Below, in pieces: positions 12,231 through 23,998 of a DNA stretch of 64,000 nt. Source of the DNA: Conoideocrella luteorostrata. Its lineage: Eukaryota > Ascomycota > Sordariomycetes > Hypocreales > Clavicipitaceae. Location of the stretch: positions 49,995-113,994 of the forward strand of contig JASWJB010000121.1 of the NCBI GenBank assembly GCA_032433595.1, in the 5' to 3' direction. Numbering within the stretch: the first letter of the stretch is position 1; every line of letters begins with the position of its first letter. A program made the translations under genes and the position numbers. The notes beneath the pieces are model-generated. The model ran no database searches and was not told the DNA's origin. It saw only the letters and a list, made by a program, of their open reading frames with translations.

Positions 12231-12990
12231 GGGTTCAGATTTCTGTGCATTGATGGGCGGAGCAGTGTTAATTTAATAATGATGGATACGGAATTCCTCA
12301 TCTGACGACCTCATCTAAATCCCATACACTCTAGGACGCCCTTATCCCGAATTCCTGCCTCATGCCCAGAGGCTACGTAATCCTACACGCACTATCTGCG
12401 TAAGCCACACACATCCGCGTTATCCAACAGCTCGCTCTGCTAGAGAGAAACAGTAGAGCAGTTCTTTCTCGTGTCCAGGAGGGATTCAATGTCTATTCTT
12501 CTGACTTCTAGCTGGCTAGGAATTATCTATAAGAAGAGGTCTAATTCCTCGTCAGAATAGCTAGAGTATAAGAACAATTCCACCGGATTAGAGGACCATA
12601 GCTACTCATATTGTGACAAATGATATCACTTCAGACATATTAAGCACTTGGAGCAGGGTTCTGAACCGAAACAAATAACAGGACATGCAATTATACAACT
12701 ATACCTAGCCAACAAACGTAGGGTTAAGAGAATAATACTTAGAAACAAAGAATATGTTACTATTCTTAAACCTAAGATAAGCACACCTCTACAATGCCGG
12801 GACATATGAAGCACTTGGAGCAGGGCTCTGAACAAAGACGTATTTCAAGCGCGAAGGGTAGACTTGATTTCTGGCTTAGATAAGCAGGCTAAAACCCCTA
12901 TTATAGCTAATTTACATGATTTGGCCAATTTCCAAATTCTCACAGGAGCAATGCTGTCATCCTGCAGGAGATATCTTCCGCCTGCACAAC
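12231..12990. repeat. Decayed dispersed repeat, copy 2
   Basis: Same order of blocks as copy 1, but about 370 bases separate them instead of about 100. Within that spacer, 12637-12675 repeats the start of the second block (GCACTTGGAGCAGGGTTCTG), which recurs at 12802-12845 (GCACTTGGAGCAGGGCTCTG). So the second block's left end is itself duplicated. Differences from copy 1 are mostly transitions. Confidence 0.7.
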
Positions 12991-14156
12991 AGAAACCTTC
13001 GATGCCTCCAGCAATCCACCTACTTCTCATGAGCTGCCTGTTTGCCAACCAAAACACTCTCCAAGCTGCACGCTCTCCGGATCTCCCTCTGACCTCCTGC
13101 TGACAATACATTTCTCGTAGTAGAGAGTCTTTACAACTGTGGGTTGCACAAGGTGTCGTGCAATTACGGTATCGATACCAATTGCGGTCAAAATGCAAAT
13201 ATATTCAATAAGTCTCTGTATATCTAAGAGGGAGAAAACAGGTCACGATACGAAGCCTAATAATGTCGTATAAATAGGGTGGTCGGAAGGTGACCACGTG
13301 ACTCGCTCCGTGCTTCTTATTGTGCTTGGCGGGATTCCAACAACAACCTACTACACGCCTCTAGAATTCGTTCCTAGCTTCCCAGCTTCCAGGGTAAACC
13401 GCACCGACCCAATCCAGTCTCAGATTCCACAACAGCAAGATGAGATATAGCCTGGAGACGGAGTAAACCATGGCTTGGCTTCAACTACCACAATCACGTT
13501 TTGTCTTCCATTCCTGGCCCCGAGTCGAGATCTGGTTTGCGAGACCAAGCTGAGCTTCGAGGACAGTGAACTGGAAAGATGCGGGAGCTCTGTGTCTAAG
13601 GGGAGTGTATTCAACATCCGTCGGACGTCTTACCGGCGGCCGTCGAGGCGCTGCTAGCGAACAGACTCTGATGTCGCAATGCAATACTCAGGAAAATATT
13701 TTAAGTACATGGCATTCTATCTATCCTCCAATAGAAATGAATCGAAATGTGCAATTGAGCTAAAATTTCTACCTACGTCGATAGGGTATCCCATAGCACG
13801 ATAAATGCCGAATATACTCAACTGCATATTACATACTTAACAGCACAATGACTTCACATCACAAAAGTTCAACCAATTCAGTATTTATTCCCCTGTCTCA
13901 AATCTTGCACATCCACATCCACGGGACCAGGGCAAGAGCCATCCACCAGGCTGTCTCTCAAAACCATCATCTAGATTATCAGGACCAGCCACTGGGACTA
14001 TCCCTTAGGACCAACCACCGGACCATTTCAGGTGTCTTGAATCCACGTATGTCCACCGCCTCAGCACGTGGGTTATTAGGCTTCCTTCTTTCTCTGAACC
14101 GTGTCCTAAATACCAGTACTGCGTGGATATCATGATTAGTTATATGTTGTATGGGC

Positions 14157-14514
14157 GGGGGAAAGCCTCTACGACGGCTAGGGCAACCTCAGGTGAATTT
14201 TGGGCTTGACCGAATAGGTCAAATCAAATGAATCAGCTAAAAAAAAAAAGGGATCTTGGCCCAGGCGTCTGAGTGGATCAACAAGCTTCCTTACACAATG
14301 GAACTGCGTCTTTGTTGAGAGCCCTGCTCTGGTGCCTATTATGACTGAGTTGCTCTATTGAAGTGTGCAAATGTCCGACAACACTTTCCTGGGTTATTAG
14401 AACATTTGATCTTGTCATACGGAAGGCCCCTGCGAATTGGTCTAGGACTCTTGCAGAACCTATCACAGAATTGACGTTGCGTTGCTGGTTGTGTCAGACA
14501 CCAGCATACGTGTG
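14157..14514. repeat. Rearranged fragments of the dispersed repeat family, mixed orientation
   Basis: 14157-14240 is direct to 11268-11350. 14301-14347 is inverted relative to 12802-12845 (it reads GAGAGCCCTGCTCTGG, against CAGGGCTCTGAAC in the other copy). 14479-14514 is inverted relative to 10161-10200. The mixed order and orientation point to nested insertion or rearrangement. Confidence 0.65.
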
Positions 14515-14864
14515 TTGGGGATGTGCGCTTTGGGTCGACAAAATGTCAAGATGCACAGCATATCAAGACTCATGGTATGATGTCAAACAGTTCCAGAACC
14601 TCCAATGCATCTTCTCCATTTACAACCTGCTTGATGCTCAGGCAACAAGCAATCAACGCCACCCAGCATCCCGTTCGAAATGACGTTCCCAAACGCCCCC
14701 TTCAAACGCTATGGTGCTGCTGGCCAGCACAGTGGAGATAGCTCATGGCAAACTATCATTTTTAACAGAATCACCAACACATAAAAGTGTGTACAACTCC
14801 ATGCACAAACACCTGTCCGGGCGTTCAGCCAAACTATTATATGCGTCGTCAGTATTGCTGATAC

Positions 14865-16416
14865 TCATCGTCTAGAATGCACCAGCCGCCCCCTGACCCA
14901 AACTTTCTTCGTATTCCTATCATCCCCATTGTACAACCACTTTGCAATGCGTTCATCCCACGTCTCCCATCCAAAGACATCCACATTGCCCGCGTCCGCC
15001 CAATCCACTCCATCCTCGCCGGCTCTCAGACCGTCGTCGCCCACAGCTCCCAGCGCAATCAGCTGCGCGTCGAGCTGCTTCCCGACCTCAAACCCGCCTA
15101 CCTTATCGCCCAGCCCAAGACAGAGCGCGCCTCCCCGCGTAGCCAAGTACAAGACTTCCTCGACCGTCAGCTTACACCTCTCGCGGGACGCGTCGTCGTC
15201 GTCGATCTGCATGGCGAGATGGCGACTCATGAGCGTGGCCTGTCGAGCAGCCTCCAGGATGGAAGGCGAGTACCCACCGCTCATATCTGTCCCCAAACCA
15301 ACCTCAATCCCCTTGTCCCACATCCACCGGACGCGAGCTTCTCCACTGGTCAAGGAGGAGTTACTGCACGGACAGTGCGACACCTTTGATTCGCGCTGCG
15401 AAATCAGCGTCGCCTCGTCGTCGGTAAGGTAGACCGCATGTGCTAGCACGGTCTTGGGCGTGAGTAATTCGTGCTTGTCGTACACATCGGCATACGTCTT
15501 GGCTGCGGGATACATGTGCTTCACGAGCTCAATCTCCCCCTTGTTCTCGGAAATGTGAGTCTGCACGGGGAGATGCTTCTCCTTCTGGATCTTGCTCAGC
15601 GCATTCATGGATTCCGGTGTGCAGGCCGGCGCAAATCTGGGCGTGAGGATAGGCGAGACAAGTTCGTACCCTGGATCAACCTTGTCAATGTGCGAGATTG
15701 TCTCCCTAGTAGCATGCACTGCGACCTCGGGTGATTCATCCTCGTAGTAGTCTGGGCAGAAGCCTTTCCTGTCCATGCAGACCCTGCCTACGAAGGCGCG
15801 TTGGCCGAGGTTGAGACACAAATCGGCGAGCAGGTTGGTAGCAGGAACGTCAATGGTGGTATAGTACGTTGCTGTAGTGGTGCCATGGGCAAGGGTTCGT
15901 CTCACGCAGGCTGTGTAGACTCTTTGAGCTTTAGCTAGGTCCGAGAGACTGCATTCGAGGGGGAAAGTGTATCTCTCTAGCCAGTCCAGGAGGGATGATT
16001 TGCCGAATATGCCGATGTTGGGGTATTGAGAGGCATGAACGTGAGTGTCTATTTGGTCGTGTCAGTCCTCAAATACAGCAGCCACATCTCCAGGCATCTC
16101 CCCGCGCGGCGCAATTCGACATGGGAACGTATACAGAGAAATACGAACCGATAAAGCCAGGAAAGAAAAACTGCCCCTCCTCGCATTCCACGACGTCAGC
16201 CTCACTAGCCTTCCATCCCGTCTGCCGAAGAACCGCGTCCTTGGCATCGCTCATACTCCGGCAGTCTCTCGCAATGGCTGCGATTTGGCCCCTAGTATCG
16301 ACAGCGACAGCCGCATTATGCAAGTAATCCAGCTCTGTGCGCGATTTACTGTGAACGAAGGTGCCAAGAAGGATCTGGAACTTTTTAGGCTCGGAAGACA
16401 GTTTGGTGAGAACCAT
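14865..16416 (-). CDS. Guanine deaminase
   Basis: Hydrolyses guanine to xanthine and ammonia in purine salvage; a zinc-dependent cytosolic enzyme of the amidohydrolase superfamily. Two exons are inferred, 16416-16149 and 16048-14865, joined by a 100-base intron, giving 483 residues, a normal length for the family. The intron splits the metal-binding motif: exon 1 ends in GQFFFPGFI, and exon 2 supplies the aspartate and opens THVHASQYPNIG (zinc ligands His92 and His94). Further family motifs are QTHISEN, the LAHAVYL histidine, HCPCSNSSLTSG and the catalytic aspartate in GLGTDMSGGYSPSI. The 5' flank carries a short AATGCTGA repeat at about 16550-16594. The neighbours suggest no shared pathway. 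The family assignment is secure; the exact start rests on the first ATG of exon 1. Confidence 0.95.
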
Positions 16417-17689
16417 GGTAATGGCCGGTCGTCACAAGTGTTTCTGTCTACCTGCTACCCCAATTTGGTGTTGTCCGGGCTATCTTCAGTTGTGGGTATG
16501 TATATGAGTGAGTGAGCCAGTATTTATACGAGCGAGTCGGCGCGGGCGGAATGCTGAAATGCTGAAATGCTGAAATGCTGAATGCTGAATGCTGCCGAGT
16601 GACAGTCGCACAAAAACACGTGGTGCCTGTTATTTAGCTGGATTGCTTTGCTTCCCTGCAACTCCACTGCCAGATCCTTGTCATAGACTCGTCAGCATAG
16701 ATCACCCGAACCACCAAGGTAGGAGCTAGAATCCCAAGAAGCGTGAAGTGAATGGAGGTGCAAAGCTGGATGGATAGATGCTGCGATAAGCCTCTGCAGC
16801 TACGGAGATCGGAGAGCTCACTGGGTCCCACTTTTTGACGTGGCCTGCGCCGGTCGGTGGTCGCCGGTGGCCGGATTTCGGCAGGATTTGACTTTGCTCG
16901 ACTGGCTGCAATGAACACGGCATGTCATCGATGGAGATGGGAGTTCGCCAATGGCCATTTTCCTTATCTAGGCATGGATGCTGTCTTATCTGTGCCGGAC
17001 AGTACCCCGGATTATCGTGGCCGTTGTGCGTGCATTCTAACTGCTCCGTACTCCGTACTCCGTACCTGTATGCGAGATAACTCCGCTTCTTGCCGCTTCC
17101 AGTGATTATGTCTCGTTGCATATGCGTCATTCCCCAATAAGCATGTACGTGTACTCCGTACGGAGCACCTAACTAGTCAAGTATCCCACTTGGATTGCTA
17201 GAACAGGGGTCGAACAGACAGCGCGGGTTCAAGCAATGGGCCATGCATGCGTAGTGAGATTCCTCGTCACCTGGAATGCAGGACCACGCTGCCTTCTCCG
17301 TCTCGAGTAGCAAGGAACCCGGCAAACACCGTTCGCAGTCACACACCGCATCATCTTGCCTGCTTGTGATACCATAATGCGTAAAGCATGTCTATTAAAT
17401 AATCGTAGGAATCCCTGTCCCTTCTACCTAGGTACGAAAAATTACATGGAAAAAAGCTCTCGCAAACAACCCTTATGGTCTTTATTTTAACAGCCTTCAT
17501 CCCGCTACTCTCGTGACAACCGATGCCATCCCTGTCGTCGTCGTCAAAAAGGTGCGAGATGCTTGCTTCATGGGCTTCCAACGTCTATAGCGCGGTCCGT
17601 ACTGCTTGGTCCATTGAAACGCTTGTTTTTTGCTTTGTTTTTTGTTTTGTTTTTGGAGTGTTTCCCTGTTTCGCCTCCATGCGGCTGCA
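16417..17689. other. Intergenic region between guanine deaminase (5') and FAS beta (3')
   Basis: No gene seen. Contains the AATGCTGA tandem repeat and two clusters of the dispersed TACTCCGTA motif: three overlapping copies at about 17043-17064, and TACTCCGTACGGAGCACC near 17153-17170. The left half should include the guanine deaminase promoter. The right end is the 3' flank of the FAS beta gene. Confidence 0.5.
16550..16594. repeat. Short tandem repeat AATGCTGA
   Basis: Four 8-base units AATGCTGA are followed by 7-base ATGCTGA units. The repeat lies about 135-180 bases upstream of the guanine deaminase start codon, in its presumed promoter. Confidence 0.9.
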
Positions 17690-20600
17690 TTACGCGGCAG
17701 CTCCGGGGCCGTCATAGCCCACGCTTGATGAGCTGTCGCTAGCTGCCTTGCCACCATCCTCTTGATTGTACTTGTCCCAGTTGGCCAACACGGCGCCAAT
17801 CTTGGGCGAGTTGGTCAGCTTGTAGACGTCTTCAAAGTACTCTTTGGTCAGCTCAAAAGGCTTGGCTGTAACATTGGGAATGTACTTTCCAACCAACTTG
17901 GAAGGGTCAATAGTTGTCTTGTTGATCTTCTTGAGTAGGAAGGATCGGAAAGGTTTGACACCAGACCGCAGAAAGGTTGAGTGAAAGGGCACATCAATAC
18001 CACGCAGGGGAATCGTGGCAAATCCACGCTCCAGCTCCAAAGGCACCGGCTTCTTCAAAGTGGCATCTGCGCATCCACGGATAATTTCTCTCAGGGCTTC
18101 CTTGGCCTCCTCTATGTTGCTTCGCATCTCTTCAATATCAATCTGTTGCTTCTTGAGGAAGTTGGTTACGCCGGCCAGCGTGTCCAAAGCACGCAAGTCA
18201 CCGGCGCACACGTACTGCATGTTGGCAATGTTGTAGTTGACAATCTCCAACAGCCAGCCAGTCTCCTCTGAAATACTGTTGACAACAAATTGCAGGGCTT
18301 CCTCGTTGAAAGTCTTGGAGATGCGGCTAGGGTTGACGGCACACATGGAGTAGTTGGATCGGCCAGCGGCGTCACGCTCGACGGCAACCTGCATAGTCAA
18401 ACCACGGTAGAAAACAACAGACACCAGAGACTCAATAGGCATGACATCGGCCAATGCAGCAAGGGCCGAGTACTCGCCCAGTGAGTGGCCGGCAAAAGTG
18501 CTGTCGCGGGGTACAAGACCCTTGGACTTCATATCCTCAAAACTGGCCTTCTCCATCAGAGTCAAGGCAGGTTGAGTGAATTGTGTCGCAGACAGCAGAC
18601 CTGTGGGTGATCGGTAAGTGTACGATGTAGTGCTCTCGCTAATCTCCTTGAATATACGCTCGGACTTGATGGATCCATCCACAGCTACGGTTTCAAAGGT
18701 CATGGCCATGTAGTTTTGGCGAATCGCCTTGCCTCGAGGACCACCAAAGTGAATTGTCAGCTCTTTCGGGTTATTCTTGACAATGTTCGTAATAGAGAAG
18801 CCGTAATTGTCAAGGAGATATTTGTCAGCACGGTCCCAGACCTCCTTGGCGACAGGGCTGCTGGCATACAGCTCCATACCCATACCCTGTTCCTGTGATC
18901 CCTGGCCGGTGAAGACATAAGCCGTCACAGGTTGTTCAACCTCGGCCTCTCCGAGAAGGACCTTCTCCTCGGTCTCGGTGTTGCTGACCTCAACCTTGAT
19001 GATCTTGCGACCAGCAACCATACCAACGTGCTGCAGCTTCACCTGGATATCGTCGTTGGGAAGCACCATGCCGACAAATGTGGCCTGGAAGCTACGGACA
19101 CGGCCGATATCATTCTCTGCAGCCCATGTTTCAACCAGGCTTCGAACAGCGGCACTTGAGTACATGCCATGAGTAATGGTACCCGGAAGATTGGCGTAGG
19201 TGGAGAAGACACGAGACACGTGAATAGGATTATAGTCGCCAGAGACACGAGCATAAGTCTCGTTGGAAGCAGGTGCGCGCAGCTGCAAGGGAGTCTTTCC
19301 GCTGAGGGGAATAGGATTCTCAAAGAGAATAGGCTGGTCCAAAGGAGATCCATGTCGCTCCAGGTAATCAATGACGGGGTTGCCGTGCGATTCACCAGCC
19401 TCGTAGTCAACACTAGCAACCTGGATAACTTCCTTGGTTGGCAACTCCAAGAGAATAGAGCCGCGAGTCTCGACGCTGCTGAAAACATTCTTGTTCTTGT
19501 AACGCACCAGAGACTCAAGCTTGAATGTCAATGTTTGGCCAAGCATATCAATGTCGCTTGGAACTTCATCAATGGCAAACCACTGCTTAGAGCGGAGAAC
19601 AGCCACGTCTTTGGTAGTGGCGAGATGAACCTGCACTGGAGTCTCAACCTTGCGTTGGAAAGTATTCTCGAAATCAGTATACGTGCCGCGATACAAGAAC
19701 TGAGAGGTCACCTCCATAACAGGCTCACCGTCGCGGGAGATTGTACCGCAGACCTCGACCATTTTACCAGCTTCCTGATTAATGACAGCGTTGACTTGGG
19801 CGGTAGTGTAGACCTCATCGCCCTTTTTCAGCGGCTCAGCACCAGGAATCATACGGAACTGGTTAGACAGGTGAACCAGCTTGAGCAAGTCACCGTCAAT
19901 GGTTCTGGGGAAAATGGGCTTTGTAATTGCCTTCCAGCCAACGACGATGGCGAAGTCCATGGGAGCATTGACAACCTTGCCAGGCCGGTCAACGAAAGCC
20001 TCACCCGTGTTGCCAACGGCATGCACGAAGTCGTTGATGGCTTCGCTGGTAATTGTAGTCCGGCCACCGTCGAAAGTCCCTGTAATAAGTGCGTCGAGGT
20101 TCAAGGGTTCTTCGCCGAACCATGCCTTCCAGTAGAACTCCTTGATGCGGTCATTACGATCCTCCATAACTTCGCGAATAGGAGCGTAACCAGCCTCAGG
20201 ATGGTAGGTGAACTTGAGGGGAAGGGCAACTGGTTTGCCGAGAGCAGTGGTATCTTTGACAATATTCACAAGAATCTCGTTCTTGCCAACAAGCTTGACC
20301 TCAATGACATCAACATAGTGGTTGTGGCGAGGCTGCTCCTTAACAACGATGGTGGTCTTGGCTGGGTCATTAGGATATTGGATCTCCACAAACAAACCAC
20401 GAGTTGGAGCAAACATGCGCTTGAGAGGGTTGGTTTGAAACTTCTGCCCCTGGACAATGACATCTGACATAAGCAAAGCATGGCGCCAGTTGCGGTTGGG
20501 GCCAGCAAGAAGAGCCAGCCAAGATTCAAGAGACGGTAAAGCAGACCCAGCAGCCGAGGACAGACGATAAGTGTTCTTGTGGAGATCGTGGGCAACAGTA

Positions 20601-23600
20601 AGTCCTTCAAACTCAAGAGGAATCTCAGATTCAACGAGCTTGCCGCCGAAGTATTCGACAGTAGGAATTGAGCTCTCATCATCTTTGTACAAATCACGAG
20701 CGAGGTACTTGATATGAGCCTCGTGAATATCATCCAGAATGTCCTTGACGGGCTCGTCAACAATATTGGAGTACTTGACGGCAGCGGGGCCTTGGAGAAT
20801 ACAGGTTCGGCCCACGTCCTGACCAATTACGGCATCCAAGTCCTCGGATTGCCACAACGAATCCTTCTTAAAGAAGAATTCGAAGCTGTCATCAAGAGAT
20901 GGAACAAAGGTGACAGGCTTCTGGCCAGGTCGCAAGCACAGAAGTAAGAAGTGTTGGACGTCCTGAGCATTGATAATCTGAGATTCAGCCTCGGGATACT
21001 CAGACAGTATTCTCTCTACGGCAGAAAACGGTTCCTTCAGGTCCGAGTAGTTCTGGAGTAGAGAAGGTTTGCCAGGGGTGCTAGTGAATCGCTCCTCAAC
21101 TCGGTGAATGAAGGCTCCAGTGAGAGTGATGAAACTGGGGTCAATCCAACGCTGTTGGTGCTTCACAAACAGGAGCTCAACCAGGCGGCGAACAACCTCA
21201 GCATAAGTCATGTCTTCCAGGTCAACAGATTTACCGTGCTTGTTGCAACCGAACCACACCTTCTGAAAGTCGTCGTTGAGCCGCTTGATGATGTATTCGC
21301 GGTTCTTCTTGAGCTCGGCAACACGTTTCTCTTTGGGGAGGCTGAAAATTTTCTGGTCCATCTCGGCCCAAAAGCGCACACCACGGGTGGCCAGCTTGTG
21401 AATGGGTTCACCCATTTCGGAACGAACAGTGATGACACCACCGGCAGGACCTTTGTAGGTCTTCTCCCACTCGCTGTCGTCCAATCCAGGGGCATCAATG
21501 ATGGCTTTCTTGGCGTCCTTGCTAGTATGTGCTTCCTTGGCAACCATCATGCGACTCCCAAACAAGCAGCCATCGAACGGCATGGGAGGATAACCATACT
21601 TCTTGGACCACTGACCGGTGATGTACGGATACGTGTCTTCTGCGCCACCAAAACCACTGCCGGCCACCAAAATGATGTTCTCTTGGCGACGGATGCGGCC
21701 GTACATCTGTAGAATAGGCTGGTGGAAATCTTCAAACGAGTGATGGCCACCGCCACGACCACCAGTCCACTGCAGAAGAACAGGGAAGTTGGGGTTGGCC
21801 TTGGCGATATTGACCACATTCTGAATACCATCGACGGAACCAGGCTTGAAGCTGATGTGCTTGAGGCCAAGAGTCTCAATGTATTCCTGAGCTACCTCGA
21901 TGGAGGGGACACCAGCACCAATTGTAAGACCCTCAATGGGCACACCCTCAGCCCGCAGCTTCCCGATCAAGGGAATCTGCCAGGCCATAGCCCGGGGGTT
22001 AACGTAAATCAGGTTTACCGTGATGCCACGACCAGATGGAATGGCTTTTTCAATTTTCAGTAAAGCATCCGTCATTTTACCACCATTGAAATAGCCACCT
22101 CCGGCGAGCTCAATGTGGTAGCCAGCATTCATGGTAGCTGCAACAAAGTCCCACGGCACAGTGGCGGGAGTCATACCAGCTACAAGAATGGGAGGCAACC
22201 CCAACAGACGACTCATCTTGGTATCTAAATACTTGCGACCGCTGGAGGTCTTGACCAGACGTGGACCAAACTCTTTGACCCAGTCATTGGCGTATCGTAG
22301 CGCATTCTCTTCGTCTCTATCAAAGAGCTCAGGCTTATAGCCAACTTCGGTCATGGTGCCATCAATGGTACCAGCCAGGATGACACGGACACCAGTACCT
22401 TCCTTGTTTCGGCTGGTCAAAGTACCAAGGCCCGAAACGCCTCCGGGACCAAAGTCAAGGATATGAGTAGCGTCAGGGAAGACAGTGGCCCTCTCCCAAT
22501 TGACAGGATCGCGTGTAATCAAGCGAACAAGAGCTGGAACGATGTTGCCCTTGACTTCAGCACCAAGATCCTTGCCCGTGTTGGTGTCAAACACAGGAAT
22601 AGCGAGAGCTCGGGCGTCGATAGAAATATCCTTGAGATCCTCATCAATCATTTCAGTAGCCTCGGCAAGGTATTTGCTGTGGAACGGAGCAGTGATTGGT
22701 AGGAAACGGTTTACAAATCGAACCTTGCGATCCGTATAAGGAATTCGAGTTTGATCTAATCCAGTAGGAGCCTTGACTTTGCGCAGTTGGGAGTTCAGAC
22801 CGTACAAAGATGTTGGTGGACCAGTAACAACCAAGTTGCGCGGGCTGTTGATGAGCGAAATATTGATGTGCTTGTGAGACGGAAGATACTGGTTGGTAGC
22901 ATCGATATGTTTCTGTACTTCCTGCTGCGAGAGATCGCGGATGCTTAACATAGGCGTAGGATTTCCCTCGCCGTGTTCCGTTGATTCGCGAAGCATAGTT
23001 GGCGTCATGGAAGTAGTAGGGAAGGCCTGCTGGCTTCTGGCGCCAACCCAGAACAATATTGTCAGCGTGGAGCGGACGATTTCGCGCCATGACTCCCAAG
23101 AGTCAGCGGCGGCAGTAGCAGCAGCCATCACAATACCCTGAGAGTGACCAGTGGTGCCATTGATGCGCTCCAAAAGCATACCAGGGTGAATGCCTAAGAC
23201 CTTGCAAGTGACCTCATAATGGGCCATCTGGACGAGTCCAATCAAAGGGAAGCTCACAGGAGCAGATATAAGGTAGTCAATATCTGGAGTGGACTCAGGA
23301 TGATGCAGCCAGTTCATGATATCAAGCCCCTTGGGATACATCTTCTCGGCGCTAGAAGTTGTGGAAAGTGTTTGCAGCAGCTCGGCGGAAGACGTGATCA
23401 GTTCGCCAATGAAACTAGAATAGGTCTGGAAGACCTGGCGGAGCTCATCGAAGTACTCCTCAATATTACCTTGACCTCCGAAAATGGTATAAATATTGGC
23501 GGATTCGTCATCGGCGGCTCGCAATAGCGCGGACTCGTGAGGCTTGATAGTTCTATTGGAAACGGCTCGAGCCATGTAATAGCAGCGAATGAACTCTAGT

Positions 23601-23998
23601 TTCTTGGATTCAATGCCGGGGAGCGTTCCAGCAATTGCGTGAGCTTCATTGCCTCGTAAAAAGGCTCGCTCGAATTCATTGAGGACGAGCTTCAGGACTT
23701 CTTCATATGAACCGGAGGCATCATCTTCACCCTCCTCGACCTCCCGGGCAACAAAACCCAAGTAGCGAGCTACCAGCTCTGCAACGGATGACGGCTCGTC
23801 ATCCTGGGCTAGCTCGTCTGTAGCAGTTGGCAAACTAGCGACAAAACGGTCTTTGATCTGAGAAGCGTGAAAGTGAAGGCTGGTAGGGACGAGGAAAGAA
23901 GTTTCAAGAGTGCCGTGGGTAAGGGTCAGCGGCCGCAGAGAGGCGCTGGATCTGGGAGTAGAAATGCCCGTCTGGGGGCCCGTTCCAGTGCCGTACAT
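17690..23998 (-). CDS. FAS1: Fatty acid synthase subunit beta
   Basis: Beta chain of the cytosolic fungal type I fatty acid synthase (an alpha6-beta6 particle making C16/C18 acyl-CoA). One uninterrupted frame of 2102 residues, the usual full length. Domains in order: acetyltransferase with the nucleophile motif GHSQG at 284-288; FMN-dependent enoyl reductase from about 620 ([15 protein letters not shown], then glycine-rich [10 protein letters not shown]); dehydratase with a MaoC-like hot-dog segment around 1585-1615 ([24 protein letters not shown]); malonyl/palmitoyl transferase with [13 protein letters not shown] at about 1837-1849. It is transcribed away from the alpha-subunit gene, and the two start codons are 3.9 kb apart. 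Full length, all expected motifs and no neighbouring polyketide synthase argue for the primary enzyme rather than a hexanoate-type synthase of a toxin pathway. Confidence 0.98.
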   Translation of the reverse strand: MYGTGTGPQTGISTPRSSASLRPLTLTHGTLETSFLVPTSLHFHASQIKDRFVASLPTATDELAQDDEPSSVAELVARYLGFVAREVEEGEDDASGSYEEVLKLVLNEFERAFLRGNEAHAIAGTLPGIESKKLEFIRCYYMARAVSNRTIKPHESALLRAADDESANIYTIFGGQGNIEEYFDELRQVFQTYSSFIGELITSSAELLQTLSTTSSAEKMYPKGLDIMNWLHHPESTPDIDYLISAPVSFPLIGLVQMAHYEVTCKVLGIHPGMLLERINGTTGHSQGIVMAAATAAADSWESWREIVRSTLTILFWVGARSQQAFPTTSMTPTMLRESTEHGEGNPTPMLSIRDLSQQEVQKHIDATNQYLPSHKHINISLINSPRNLVVTGPPTSLYGLNSQLRKVKAPTGLDQTRIPYTDRKVRFVNRFLPITAPFHSKYLAEATEMIDEDLKDISIDARALAIPVFDTNTGKDLGAEVKGNIVPALVRLITRDPVNWERATVFPDATHILDFGPGGVSGLGTLTSRNKEGTGVRVILAGTIDGTMTEVGYKPELFDRDEENALRYANDWVKEFGPRLVKTSSGRKYLDTKMSRLLGLPPILVAGMTPATVPWDFVAATMNAGYHIELAGGGYFNGGKMTDALLKIEKAIPSGRGITVNLIYVNPRAMAWQIPLIGKLRAEGVPIEGLTIGAGVPSIEVAQEYIETLGLKHISFKPGSVDGIQNVVNIAKANPNFPVLLQWTGGRGGGHHSFEDFHQPILQMYGRIRRQENIILVAGSGFGGAEDTYPYITGQWSKKYGYPPMPFDGCLFGSRMMVAKEAHTSKDAKKAIIDAPGLDDSEWEKTYKGPAGGVITVRSEMGEPIHKLATRGVRFWAEMDQKIFSLPKEKRVAELKKNREYIIKRLNDDFQKVWFGCNKHGKSVDLEDMTYAEVVRRLVELLFVKHQQRWIDPSFITLTGAFIHRVEERFTSTPGKPSLLQNYSDLKEPFSAVERILSEYPEAESQIINAQDVQHFLLLCLRPGQKPVTFVPSLDDSFEFFFKKDSLWQSEDLDAVIGQDVGRTCILQGPAAVKYSNIVDEPVKDILDDIHEAHIKYLARDLYKDDESSIPTVEYFGGKLVESEIPLEFEGLTVAHDLHKNTYRLSSAAGSALPSLESWLALLAGPNRNWRHALLMSDVIVQGQKFQTNPLKRMFAPTRGLFVEIQYPNDPAKTTIVVKEQPRHNHYVDVIEVKLVGKNEILVNIVKDTTALGKPVALPLKFTYHPEAGYAPIREVMEDRNDRIKEFYWKAWFGEEPLNLDALITGTFDGGRTTITSEAINDFVHAVGNTGEAFVDRPGKVVNAPMDFAIVVGWKAITKPIFPRTIDGDLLKLVHLSNQFRMIPGAEPLKKGDEVYTTAQVNAVINQEAGKMVEVCGTISRDGEPVMEVTSQFLYRGTYTDFENTFQRKVETPVQVHLATTKDVAVLRSKQWFAIDEVPSDIDMLGQTLTFKLESLVRYKNKNVFSSVETRGSILLELPTKEVIQVASVDYEAGESHGNPVIDYLERHGSPLDQPILFENPIPLSGKTPLQLRAPASNETYARVSGDYNPIHVSRVFSTYANLPGTITHGMYSSAAVRSLVETWAAENDIGRVRSFQATFVGMVLPNDDIQVKLQHVGMVAGRKIIKVEVSNTETEEKVLLGEAEVEQPVTAYVFTGQGSQEQGMGMELYASSPVAKEVWDRADKYLLDNYGFSITNIVKNNPKELTIHFGGPRGKAIRQNYMAMTFETVAVDGSIKSERIFKEISESTTSYTYRSPTGLLSATQFTQPALTLMEKASFEDMKSKGLVPRDSTFAGHSLGEYSALAALADVMPIESLVSVVFYRGLTMQVAVERDAAGRSNYSMCAVNPSRISKTFNEEALQFVVNSISEETGWLLEIVNYNIANMQYVCAGDLRALDTLAGVTNFLKKQQIDIEEMRSNIEEAKEALREIIRGCADATLKKPVPLELERGFATIPLRGIDVPFHSTFLRSGVKPFRSFLLKKINKTTIDPSKLVGKYIPNVTAKPFELTKEYFEDVYKLTNSPKIGAVLANWDKYNQEDGGKAASDSSSSVGYDGPGAAA

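Larger units (their letters stand above)
6989..14864. other. Gene-poor, repeat-rich island of about 7.9 kb
   Basis: No reading frame here exceeds about 117 codons, and none resembles a known family. The stretch holds the tandem array at 7232-7570, a short tandem ACATCACGAT run near 9315-9348, imperfect repeats around 9100-9225, and the decayed dispersed repeats between 10.0 and 14.6 kb listed separately. It looks like a graveyard of old mobile or repeated DNA between the bZIP gene and guanine deaminase, but no transposase, reverse transcriptase or clear terminal repeats are recognisable. Confidence 0.6.

Noticed and set aside
19169..20467. 432-codon frame antisense to FAS beta
   Set aside because: Shadow of a highly constrained coding sequence on the other strand; no family resemblance.
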